From assembly GCA_030653635.1 (NCBI GenBank), contig JAURYZ010000014.1:1-7992 (forward strand): a stretch of 7,992 nucleotides of DNA, written 5' to 3'. The notes under the pieces are model-generated. The model worked only from the letters and a program-made list of their open reading frames with translations, was not told the origin of the DNA and did not search any database. This document shows positions 1 through 6,333 of this stretch, piece by piece. A program made the position numbers and the translations under genes. Within the stretch, counting starts at the first letter, position 1, and each line of letters opens with the position of its first letter. This DNA is from Coriobacteriia bacterium (lineage in GTDB: Bacteria; Actinomycetota; Coriobacteriia; Anaerosomatales; JAHIQC01).

Positions 1-1224
1 GAGGCGTTGTTGGTTGTACACCTCATCACACCCAAAGGCGCCAAAGTCCGCCCAGAATGTCAGGACGTCGCACGTGGACAATGCCCCGCCGACTGTGGCT
101 GCGTTGTGCTCCCCCACGCCGCACTGTATGAAGCTGTGGGGAAACTCGTGAGCGAAACTCTCGGTCTTGACCGAAACCGCCAGATCACAATCAAGAACAG
201 CAATCGGTAGCTGCGGGTTAGCCCTGGCGATGTCCACGAGCGCTGCGCCCCAAGCCGAGCGATTGTCGGAGTTGTCGAAGGACCCGAAGCTGGCGGGCTG
301 GCTGTCGATAAGCCTCACGGCAGGCGTCGCGTGGTCCAGCGGCAGTACCGCACATGGCAAAGCGCGACGGTTCCGCGCCTCTATTAGCCGTGGCGGGATG
401 CCCAGTTCGCCCATCGCCGCCATGTACTCCTCGGCAGTAAGACCTCGGCCGTGAAACTCGGGCTTATCGCGCATGAACGAGACGCCTTGGCCGATATGGG
501 TATTGGCGATGATGCACGTGGGGCCTTCAGCATCTGTGAGCGCGCTGTGTAACGCCTTGATATCATGACCGTCGACGTGGACGACACGCCAACCGTCGGC
601 CGCGAAGCCCGCGGCCACATCGACGGGCATTACGTCTTCGGTGCGCCCCGATATCTGGATCCCGTTCATGTCGATAATGACAGTGAGGTCCGTGAGATTC
701 TGACGCACGGCCAAACGTCGAGCCTCCGCGACCTGGCCCTTTTGCTGCTCCCCGTCGCTCATGACCACGAACGTGCGCCATGACCTGCCGCTCAATCGAG
801 CGCCGAGAGCCATACCGACCCCGGCTGAGAGACCTTGCCCGAGATTGCCCGTACTCCACTCCACCCCAGCCACCGCGCGCTCAACATGGCCTTCGAACGG
901 GGATCCGGCCTGCCTAAAATGCGCCTCGAACTCGGCAACGTCGAAAAAGCCAGCGTTGGCCAGCGCCGAGTAGACCCCTGGAGAGGTGTGCCCATGGCTG
1001 ATCACGATACGGTCGCGACTCGGCCAATGCGGCTCTTCGGGACGAACTCGCGCGCAGGAGTACAGCACGGTGTATATCTCGATTGAAGACATCGACCCGC
1101 CCGGATGTCCGGACTGCGACGCGGACGTCGCGGTCAGGATGGAGCCTCGAGCCTCGTGGGCGCGACGTGACAACTCCGCGGCCAACCCTGGCTCAAGCGG
1201 AAGCGTGAATCCGTGATTGAACAT
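1..1224 (-). CDS. tkt: Transketolase, N-terminal 408 residues (C-terminus beyond left edge)
   Basis: Thiamine-diphosphate enzyme that moves two-carbon ketol units between sugar phosphates in the non-oxidative pentose phosphate pathway; cytoplasmic. The frame stays open from the ATG at 1224 to position 1, so 408 residues are visible; related enzymes have roughly 600-670. The N-terminal ThDP domain shows SGHPGGSMS (38-46), ISHGHTSPGVYSAL (75-88), EWSTGNLGQGLSAGVGMAL (122-140) and the cofactor/Mg motif SDGEQQKGQ (156-164) with Asn187. The pyrimidine-binding domain begins near 320 and contains GVGEHNAATVGGAL (369-382), where Glu372 aligns with the catalytic Glu, then WADFGAFGCDEVYNQQRL (391-408) at the edge. 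Having both domains in one chain argues against a split transketolase. The usual GDG triplet reads SDG. An in-frame TGA lies just upstream, and AGGGG sits about 6 nt before the ATG, supporting this start. The gene is divergent from the phosphatase at 1348. Family assignment is very likely; subfamily and sugar specificity are inferred. Confidence 0.95.
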   Translation of the reverse strand, partial: MFNHGFTLPLEPGLAAELSRRAHEARGSILTATSASQSGHPGGSMSSIEIYTVLYSCARVRPEEPHWPSRDRIVISHGHTSPGVYSALANAGFFDVAEFEAHFRQAGSPFEGHVERAVAGVEWSTGNLGQGLSAGVGMALGARLSGRSWRTFVVMSDGEQQKGQVAEARRLAVRQNLTDLTVIIDMNGIQISGRTEDVMPVDVAAGFAADGWRVVHVDGHDIKALHSALTDAEGPTCIIANTHIGQGVSFMRDKPEFHGRGLTAEEYMAAMGELGIPPRLIEARNRRALPCAVLPLDHATPAVRLIDSQPASFGSFDNSDNRSAWGAALVDIARANPQLPIAVLDCDLAVSVKTESFAHEFPHSFIQCGVGEHNAATVGGALSTCDVLTFWADFGAFGCDEVYNQQRL

Positions 1225-1247
1225 ATAGGACCCCTGTCAGCATCAAG

Positions 1248-1273
1248 GCATTGCGATATGGACACGGCAATGC
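1248..1273. promoter_or_regulatory. 7-bp inverted repeat in the tkt/phosphatase divergent spacer
   Basis: GCATTGC (1248-1254) and GCAATGC (1267-1273) form a perfect inverted repeat with a 12-nt spacer, so the arm centres lie 19 bp apart. It lies 24-49 nt upstream of the tkt ATG and 75-100 nt upstream of the phosphatase ATG. It could be an operator for a dimeric repressor or a small hairpin in the tkt leader. A 7-bp arm can also arise by chance, so the functional reading is a guess. Confidence 0.25.
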
Positions 1274-1289
1274 AACCGTAGAACACGAA

Positions 1290-1318
1290 ATGATCCGCGC
1301 GTGTTGCGGACGCCACAA
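1290..1318 (-). promoter_or_regulatory. Weak sigma-70-like promoter candidate for tkt
   Basis: On the minus strand TTGTGG (1318-1313) is followed after exactly 17 nt by GATCAT (1295-1290). The -35 matches consensus at 3 of 6 positions and the -10 at 4 of 6. It would give tkt a leader of roughly 60 nt that includes the inverted repeat at 1248-1273. The match is weak and rests on spacing and location only. I found no convincing promoter for the phosphatase on the other strand. Confidence 0.2.
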
Positions 1319-1347
1319 GTAGCTATTCCCGAACAGAGGACTTCCCG

Positions 1348-2160
1348 ATGCATGAAGCGCGAAGGATAGCCGAAAAGGCGGCTCTTGCCGCAGGTCGGCT
1401 GATCGCCCAAAGAGCTGGGATGACCGGACTGGTGCGTTCGAAATCAACCGGAACCGATCTTGTCACCGAGACCGATGTCCAAGCAGGCGTCGTCGCGGCT
1501 CGCACAATTCTGGCAGCCGATCCTGGCGCTCGATTTGTGATCGAGGAAGCCGAAGTCTTCGATCTGACTGAGGCTGTCGAGGGAAGTCTCGATGCCCCTG
1601 CAGTTTGGGTGATCGATCCTTTGGACGGCACGACGTCTTACGTACACGGATTCCCCTGCTTCTCGGTCTCGATTGCGTATCTGAATCATGGAGTCCCGAT
1701 GGCCGGAGCCGTGTACAACGTGCCTTTGGACCAGATGGCCTCCGCGCAAGCCGGGGCCGGAGCCACCGTAAACGGCATCCCCATGCATTGCACCGGGACC
1801 GATGCTTTAGCCGAGGCGCTGCTCGTCACGGGGTTCCCGTATGACCGCGGCGCGCTGCTTGACCGCCAGCTGGGGGCGCTTGCGCGCTTCCTGCGTGCCC
1901 CCGTTCACGGAATCCGTCGAGACGGGTCGGCGGCCATCGATCTGGTGCACGTCGCGATGGGGCGTGCGGACGGCTTTTGGGAGTTCGGGCTCAAGCCGTG
2001 GGACATGGCGGCCGGTGTGCTGCTGTGCCAGGAGGCGGGCGCTCTGGTCAGCGACATCAGCGGAGCGGCCTGGACTCCTGCAGCCACGGGCGCGGTTGCC
2101 GCCAACCCGATACTCCATCCCCTCATGCTCGATGTGATACACGCAAACAACTCGATGTAG
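1348..2160 (+). CDS. suhB: Inositol monophosphatase family sugar/inositol phosphatase
   Basis: A 270-residue Mg2+-dependent phosphomonoesterase of the lithium-sensitive IMPase superfamily. Visible motifs are DLVTETD (37-43), the acidic pair Glu66-Glu67 in VIEEAE (usually GEES), the family signature WVIDPLDGTTSY (87-98) with metal ligands Asp90 and Asp93, the HGIRRDGSAAIDL stretch (187-199) and the second signature KPWDMAAG (216-223) with Asp219. Length is normal for the family (about 250-280). The ATG is preceded by AGAGGA with 7 nt spacing. No signal peptide or membrane segment is seen, so it should be cytoplasmic. The family includes inositol-1-phosphatase (SuhB), fructose-1,6-bisphosphatases, histidinol-phosphatase and PAP phosphatases. 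All the metal ligands are intact, but sequence alone does not decide the substrate. Its divergent neighbour is transketolase, which makes a sugar-phosphate role plausible. The symbol is the generic family one and is less certain than the family. Confidence 0.9.
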   Translation: MHEARRIAEKAALAAGRLIAQRAGMTGLVRSKSTGTDLVTETDVQAGVVAARTILAADPGARFVIEEAEVFDLTEAVEGSLDAPAVWVIDPLDGTTSYVHGFPCFSVSIAYLNHGVPMAGAVYNVPLDQMASAQAGAGATVNGIPMHCTGTDALAEALLVTGFPYDRGALLDRQLGALARFLRAPVHGIRRDGSAAIDLVHVAMGRADGFWEFGLKPWDMAAGVLLCQEAGALVSDISGAAWTPAATGAVAANPILHPLMLDVIHANNSM

Positions 2161-2184
2161 GCGCGTCAAGTGTACCGACACAAA

Positions 2185-2214
2185 GGGCCCCCGGCGACTG
2201 ATCACCGAAGGCCC
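2185..2214 (-). terminator. Interrupted hairpin, likely terminator of the hem operon
   Basis: GGGCC (2185-2189) pairs with GGCCC (2210-2214), and CGG (2192-2194) pairs with CCG (2205-2207), separated by a symmetric 2-by-2 internal loop and closed by a 10-nt loop. Read on the minus strand the stem is followed by TTTGTGT, a modest U-tract, and it starts 21 nt past the hemY copy A stop. On the plus strand, 24 nt past the phosphatase stop, no T-run follows. It therefore fits the hem operon better, though it may serve both convergent units. Confidence 0.5.
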
Positions 2215-2235
2215 CTGGGATCGTCAGGCACAAGA

Positions 2236-3738
2236 CTAGTAGCTGGGCTTCTTTTCGACCGCATCCTCGGCAAGCTCTATGTCCCACTCCATGATGACCT
2301 TGGACACGGCACGCTCCCCGCTCTCAATGCAGTTTGGGATGCCGACGCCGCGATACGAGCCACCTGCAAGTGCAAAGCCCTTGATTTCGGCGCTGCGCTT
2401 CTCGATGGTCTCGACGCGGCCTAGGTGGCCCATGGTGTACTGGGGCATGCCCAGATGCCAGCGATATACACGCGCGAAGAGCGGCTCGCCCTTGACGCCC
2501 AAGATGCCGCGCATCTCCTTTATGACTATGCCGATGAGCTCCTCGTCGGAGTTCTCCATGATCGCCTGATTCTGCGGCCCGCCGACGAATCCGCGCATTA
2601 GCACTTTGCCCTCGGGAGCGCGGCCTGGCCATTTGGTGGAAGAGAATGTGGCCGCCATCAGCGCGCGCTTCTCCTTTTGCGGACACAACACGCCGAACGC
2701 ATCCATGTCGATGCCGATCTCATCGGCACGAAAGCCCAGCGAGACAGTCGCGGAAGTGCTGCTCGGGATGCCGGCGAGGGCATCGGCGATGGCCGTATCG
2801 ACACTGCGGACGATGGGCTCTGCAGCCCAAGCCTCAGTAGCTACGATTACCGCATCGCCGGTAACGGTGGAGCCATCGTCGAGTGTGACGTTCCAGGTGT
2901 CGCCGTCGCGAGCAACCGAGCTGACTGAAACGCCGGTTCGGATGGACTCGCGGCCGGCCGCATCGGCCATAGCCTCGGTGAAGGACTGCATTCCTCCTGA
3001 GAAGGAGGTGAAGAACGTCTTGGGCTTGTCACCGGGCTTGGGCGGATACTTCTTCTTCATCTGCTCGACCATTTTGCGAGCGGCCAGGAAACCCTTGAGC
3101 ATGCTGCCATGCTTCTGCTCCATCTCGAGCAGATTGGGGAACGTAGCCGCAAGCGACATTTGCTTGGGATCGGAGGCGTGAACACCACCGACGAGGGGCT
3201 CAGCGAGTCTGTCGAGGCACTCCTGGCCCATGCGGCGCACGATGAAATGCTCCAGTGTCTCATCGTTAGGCTCACCGGGAGCGAGCTTCTTTTTGGGCAC
3301 GAACAGATCCATTCCCATGCGGATCTTGCCCGGCCACGAGAACAACCCCGTTGTCGCGAACGGCAAGAACTTGGTCGGAGCGAACATCATTACCCCGTCA
3401 GGCATTTCGTACAGATTGCCTCGGGATAAGATCAGGGTCTTCTTGCGCGACTCGTCGCTGGGCAGCTCGGCGTCGAATACTCCTGCGGCTTTTGCCACGC
3501 GGTGAACAGCGGGTTTGCTCGTAAGGAAGCAGTCCGGACCTCCGTCGACGATGAACTCGGCGCCATCGGCACCATCCCACTCGTCTGCAACTCGCTCACT
3601 TGCAATCTTCCCGCCCAGGCGAGTGTCCTTCTCGATGAGCGTGAAACCAACGTCGTGGCCTTCGTCGGCCGCTCGCTTCACCTTGTAAGCGGCTCCGAGG
3701 CCCGCAGCGCCTCCACCGATGATGATGATGTTTCTCAT
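2236..3738 (-). CDS. hemY: HemY-type porphyrinogen oxidase, copy A (downstream paralog)
   Basis: FAD-dependent, oxygen-using six-electron oxidase of the HemY/CgoX family. It converts coproporphyrinogen III to coproporphyrin III in most Gram-positives, or protoporphyrinogen IX to protoporphyrin IX elsewhere. It has 500 residues, slightly above the usual 450-480. Motifs: N-terminal FAD dinucleotide fold IIIIGGGAAGLGAA (4-17), ending in the acidic Glu36 of LIEKDTRLGGK (34-44); GGPDCFL (66-72); RLAEPLVGGVHASDP (177-191); a lysine/proline-rich segment at 228-240; FFTSFSGGMQ (242-251); TFSSTKWPGRAPEG (364-377); RVYRWHLGMPQYTMGH (423-438); and the C-terminal FAD motif AGGSYRGVGIPNCIESG (458-474). 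No membrane span is seen, so peripheral membrane or soluble location is expected. It lies 48 bp after the copy B stop; the Shine-Dalgarno is weak (GGGAA, about 4 nt before ATG), so its translation may depend on the upstream gene. This copy keeps the canonical motifs. Confidence 0.95.
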   Translation of the reverse strand: MRNIIIIGGGAAGLGAAYKVKRAADEGHDVGFTLIEKDTRLGGKIASERVADEWDGADGAEFIVDGGPDCFLTSKPAVHRVAKAAGVFDAELPSDESRKKTLILSRGNLYEMPDGVMMFAPTKFLPFATTGLFSWPGKIRMGMDLFVPKKKLAPGEPNDETLEHFIVRRMGQECLDRLAEPLVGGVHASDPKQMSLAATFPNLLEMEQKHGSMLKGFLAARKMVEQMKKKYPPKPGDKPKTFFTSFSGGMQSFTEAMADAAGRESIRTGVSVSSVARDGDTWNVTLDDGSTVTGDAVIVATEAWAAEPIVRSVDTAIADALAGIPSSTSATVSLGFRADEIGIDMDAFGVLCPQKEKRALMAATFSSTKWPGRAPEGKVLMRGFVGGPQNQAIMENSDEELIGIVIKEMRGILGVKGEPLFARVYRWHLGMPQYTMGHLGRVETIEKRSAEIKGFALAGGSYRGVGIPNCIESGERAVSKVIMEWDIELAEDAVEKKPSY

Positions 3739-3765
3739 TCGTTTCCCATTCGTCGCAGGTCCAAA

Positions 3766-3780
3766 GGCGCCGTTGGCGCC
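3766..3780 (-). other. GC hairpin in the spacer between the two hemY genes
   Basis: GGCGCC repeated with a 3-nt spacer gives a 6-bp all-GC stem in the 48-bp gap between hemY copy B and copy A. On the minus strand only TTT follows, so it is a poor intrinsic terminator. It could act as an RNA stability or processing element, or partly attenuate copy A. Role inferred from position only. Confidence 0.35.
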
Positions 3781-3786
3781 GATCCG

Positions 3787-5289
3787 TCAGTACAAACGCC
3801 GATCGTCTGCCGAGTCCTCGGCCAAAGCCATGCCCCACTCGGAGAGAATCTTGGTAACGGCCTTCTCGCCACTGTCCAAGCAGTTCGGGACACCGACGCC
3901 GCGCAGGCCTCCGCCGGCAAGTCCCAGTCCCGACATGGACTCCACGCACGACTCGATGGCGGCGGCGCGGTCCAGATGCCCAAGCGTGTATTGTGGCATG
4001 CCCCTGTCCCACCGGTACACGCGTGCGAACAGCGGCTCGGACTCGGCGCGCACTCCAAGCAAATCAACGAGCACAGTGCGCACCATCTCGATGATCTCAT
4101 CATCACTTCTGGTCAGCACATCTTGGTTGTGTGGTCCGCCGACAAACGCGCGCATGAGCACGCGCCCCTCGGGTGTTTTGCCCGGCCACTTGGAGGAAAC
4201 GAGACTGACTCCCGTGACTGCCATATGCTCGATCCGTGGCGAGAGGATACCGTGCCAGTGCTTGTCGAACGGGCAGTCCTGTTCGCGAAAAGCAATTGGT
4301 ACCGTGGCCGATGAGCTGCTCGGGATCTGGGAGAGAAGCTCTGCGGTTTTTGCGTCCACGCCGCGCAGCAGCTCCTCGGCAGCCCAGATCTCAGTGGCCA
4401 CGATGACGGCATCCCCGGGGACTCTCTCACCAGTGTCGAGCTCGACCGTCCATGTACCGTTGGGCTCACGAGTGATGTGCGTCGCGGCGACTCCGGTGCG
4501 GATGGACTCGCGCCCTGCCTCATCTGCCATGCGATCGGTGAGGTACTGCATGCCGCCGTAAAACGAGCTGAAGAACGTCCGCGGCTTGGCGCCAGGCTTT
4601 AGCGGATACTTCTTCTTGATGGCCTCGACCTTCTTGCGTTGAGCAAGAAAGCCGCGCACGAGGGACCCGTGCTCTTGCTCCATCGCAAGTAGGCTCGGAT
4701 AAGTGGCCGCCAACGACATGAGCGCTGGATCCGATCCGTTGACACCGCCGACCAGCGGTTCTGCCAACCGATCAAGCGCTTCGCGCCCCAAACGGCGAAC
4801 CACGAAACTCTCAAGACTCTCATCGTTGAGCTGACCTGCGGGCACCTTCTTGCGCGGAAGTACTAAATCGAGTGCCATCCTGAGTTTCGCTGGCCACGAA
4901 TACAGCGACGTGGTGGCCATCGGAAGGATCTTGGTCGGCGCGAACATCATGATACCGTCTGGCAGCTCGACCAAGCGCCCGCGCTTGACGATGAGCGTCT
5001 TTTTGAACTCATCGGACGTGGGTGACTCGTCTTCAAATATGCCGAGGAGTTTTGCCACGCGATGCACCGGCGTCTTCTCGGTCAGAAACGAGTCCGAGCC
5101 CCCGTCGACAATGAACTCTTCGCCAGTCTCGGGATCCGGGATGCGGTCCGTTGCGAGCTTGCCGCCCAAGCGCTCGGACTTCTCAAATAGCTGAAAGGAG
5201 ACGTCGTGACCGGCTTGCGTCGCGCGATGAACCTTGTATGCGGCACCAAGGCCTGCGATCCCGCCTCCGATGATGATGATCTTCTTCAC
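3787..5289 (-). CDS. hemY: HemY-type porphyrinogen oxidase, copy B (upstream, diverged paralog)
   Basis: Second HemY/CgoX-family flavoprotein, a tandem paralog of the gene at 2236. I place the start at the GTG at 5289, because AAGGAG lies 5 nt before it; the protein is then 500 residues, exactly like copy A, and MKKIIIIGGG aligns with MRNIIIIGGG. An in-frame ATG at 5316 adds nine unmatched residues and has no good ribosome site. Shared motifs: FAD fold IIIIGGGIAGLGAA (4-17) with Glu36, FIVDGGSDSFL (59-69), RLAEPLVGGVNGSDP (174-188), RVYRWDRGMPQYTLGH (423-438) and GLRGVGVPNCLDSG (461-474). By eye the block around 174-249 is about three-quarters identical to copy A. Two blocks drift from the usual family pattern: HMAVTGVSLVSSKWPGKTPEG (355-375, where copy A has ALMAATFSSTKWPGRAPEG) and Leu462 for the usual Tyr. 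It follows hemH by 67 bp. No frameshift or stop, so probably functional; whether its substrate differs is unknown. Confidence 0.93.
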   Translation of the reverse strand: MKKIIIIGGGIAGLGAAYKVHRATQAGHDVSFQLFEKSERLGGKLATDRIPDPETGEEFIVDGGSDSFLTEKTPVHRVAKLLGIFEDESPTSDEFKKTLIVKRGRLVELPDGIMMFAPTKILPMATTSLYSWPAKLRMALDLVLPRKKVPAGQLNDESLESFVVRRLGREALDRLAEPLVGGVNGSDPALMSLAATYPSLLAMEQEHGSLVRGFLAQRKKVEAIKKKYPLKPGAKPRTFFSSFYGGMQYLTDRMADEAGRESIRTGVAATHITREPNGTWTVELDTGERVPGDAVIVATEIWAAEELLRGVDAKTAELLSQIPSSSSATVPIAFREQDCPFDKHWHGILSPRIEHMAVTGVSLVSSKWPGKTPEGRVLMRAFVGGPHNQDVLTRSDDEIIEMVRTVLVDLLGVRAESEPLFARVYRWDRGMPQYTLGHLDRAAAIESCVESMSGLGLAGGGLRGVGVPNCLDSGEKAVTKILSEWGMALAEDSADDRRLY

Positions 5290-5294
5290 ACGCG

Positions 5295-5300
5295 CTCCTT
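5295..5300 (-). promoter_or_regulatory. Shine-Dalgarno that fixes the GTG start of hemY copy B
   Basis: On the minus strand AAGGAG stands 5 nt before the GTG at 5289-5287. It lies inside the coding sequence that would result from the upstream ATG at 5316, and it makes the GTG start much more likely. Confidence 0.75.
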
Positions 5301-5324
5301 GATGCGATGTGTACATGCCGAGGA

Positions 5325-5340
5325 CGCCCAGCCTTGGGCG
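5325..5340 (-). other. GC hairpin in the hemH-hemY spacer
   Basis: CGCCCA and TGGGCG form a 6-bp stem with a 4-nt loop between the hemH stop and the ribosome site of hemY copy B. No T-run follows on the minus strand, so it is unlikely to be a strong terminator. Together with the hairpin at 3766-3780, it means each hemY copy is preceded by a GC-rich stem beginning at or beside GGCGCC. A role in mRNA processing or in tuning hemY expression is possible. Confidence 0.35.
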
Positions 5341-5356
5341 CCGTCAGGCAACTCGC

Positions 5357-6331
5357 TCACAGTAGAGCGGCCACCGACGCGGAAACCGCTCTGAGCAGGC
5401 CGTCGTCGTCATTAGGCACGGCGGCCCTTACGAACTCGATATCCGCCAGAAGCGCCTGATCGGCCGCCACGACGTCCAAGTCGTACAAAGTCTCCATGTG
5501 ATCTGTGGCAAAGCCGATGGGAATGACGATGATGGCGCCGACCGGGGACTCAGCCGCCTGTGTGATCAGAGCCTCGATGTCCGGCTCAAGCCAGGCCCCG
5601 GGGCGCTGACCCCTGCTCTGGTACACGAGATACCAGGCGCGCGGAGGAAGTGTGGATCCGAAGGCTTGGAAGTTCGGCAGTATCGGCTTCCCCGCACCAG
5701 GGACGCCTGGTTCCAGTCCGAGCCTCAGTGCGACCGCCTGCGCTACGGTGGCCAGTCCCTTGACGTATGGATCGTCGTCGGAAAGGTCGCTCTTTGGCAG
5801 ACTGTGGGCGGTGAATACGAGTATCGCAGAATCGCTCTGGTCGAGCTGCTCGAGCGCTGCGGCCGCGGACATCGCGAAGAACTCAGAATACTCATCCAAC
5901 GTGGATATCAGGGGTGTTTCGATGATCTCGATACCTGGGTGGCGCTCCTTGGCCTCGGCGATTGCCTCGCGATACGCGCCTTGGGCGACCCTGCTCTCGA
6001 ACGGCGACAATGAGACGGTTATCAATCGATCACATCCAAGAGAAGCAAGCTCGTCTATGGTCGCGCCGATGTATGGGTGCCAGTAGCGCATTCCGATGCG
6101 CACGGGTATCTCATGGCCGGCCTCGGTCAGAAAGGCCTCGAGCTTGGAGGCCATCGCTTGAGCAATGTCGGCAAGCGGCGACTTCCCACCTATCGTGAGG
6201 TACCTGCGAGACACGCGGGTTATCAGCTCGTCCGAGGGCTTACTGCCCATAAGATTGCACATGAACGGACCGACAGCATCCATGCAGTCGGGACCGCCAA
6301 AGCCAAGCAATATTACACCCGTTCTAGACAT
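5357..6331 (-). CDS. hemH: Ferrochelatase (proto- or coproporphyrin ferrochelatase)
   Basis: Inserts Fe2+ into the porphyrin ring. In Gram-positives the usual substrate is coproporphyrin III (the enzyme is then called CpfC), in others protoporphyrin IX. It has 324 residues, close to the 310 of the Bacillus subtilis enzyme. Motifs: ILLGFGGPD (7-15), YLTIGGKSPLADI (44-56), RYWHPYIGATIDEL (82-95), TAHSLP (174-179) with the catalytic His176, YQSRGQRPGAWLEPD (237-251) and DHMETLYDLD (277-286) with Glu280, the acidic partner of that His. Phe11 sits where B. subtilis has Tyr13. Residues 208-231 look like a short extra loop before the YQS motif. No four-cysteine [2Fe-2S] ligand set is visible at the C-terminus, unlike some actinobacterial and animal enzymes. 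The start is only 2 nt after the hemE stop, with GGAG inside the hemE tail, so translation is probably coupled. Confidence 0.97.
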   Translation of the reverse strand: MSRTGVILLGFGGPDCMDAVGPFMCNLMGSKPSDELITRVSRRYLTIGGKSPLADIAQAMASKLEAFLTEAGHEIPVRIGMRYWHPYIGATIDELASLGCDRLITVSLSPFESRVAQGAYREAIAEAKERHPGIEIIETPLISTLDEYSEFFAMSAAAALEQLDQSDSAILVFTAHSLPKSDLSDDDPYVKGLATVAQAVALRLGLEPGVPGAGKPILPNFQAFGSTLPPRAWYLVYQSRGQRPGAWLEPDIEALITQAAESPVGAIIVIPIGFATDHMETLYDLDVVAADQALLADIEFVRAAVPNDDDGLLRAVSASVAALL

Positions 6332-6333
6332 AT

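Noticed and set aside
7..859. Several small open frames on both strands within the first 860 bases
   Set aside because: They overlap the transketolase frame, which is open to the left edge and has clear family motifs.
2606..3181. Plus-strand open frame of 191 codons opposite hemY copy A
   Set aside because: Shadow of the conserved minus-strand gene.
3719..3730. GATGATGATGATG run, also present near 5269-5280, as a short tandem repeat
   Set aside because: It encodes the Ile run of the FAD fold in each hemY copy and is explained by coding constraint.
3719..4561. Long plus-strand open frame (280 codons) opposite hemY copy B, and a similar one at 3502-4314
   Set aside because: Both lie antisense to clearly conserved hemY coding sequence, show no recognisable domain and have low-complexity Ser/Arg-rich translations typical of shadow frames in GC-rich DNA.
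5287..5316. ATG at 5316 as the start of hemY copy B
   Set aside because: It adds nine residues absent from the paralog and lacks a good ribosome site, whereas the GTG at 5289 has AAGGAG at 5 nt and gives exactly 500 residues.
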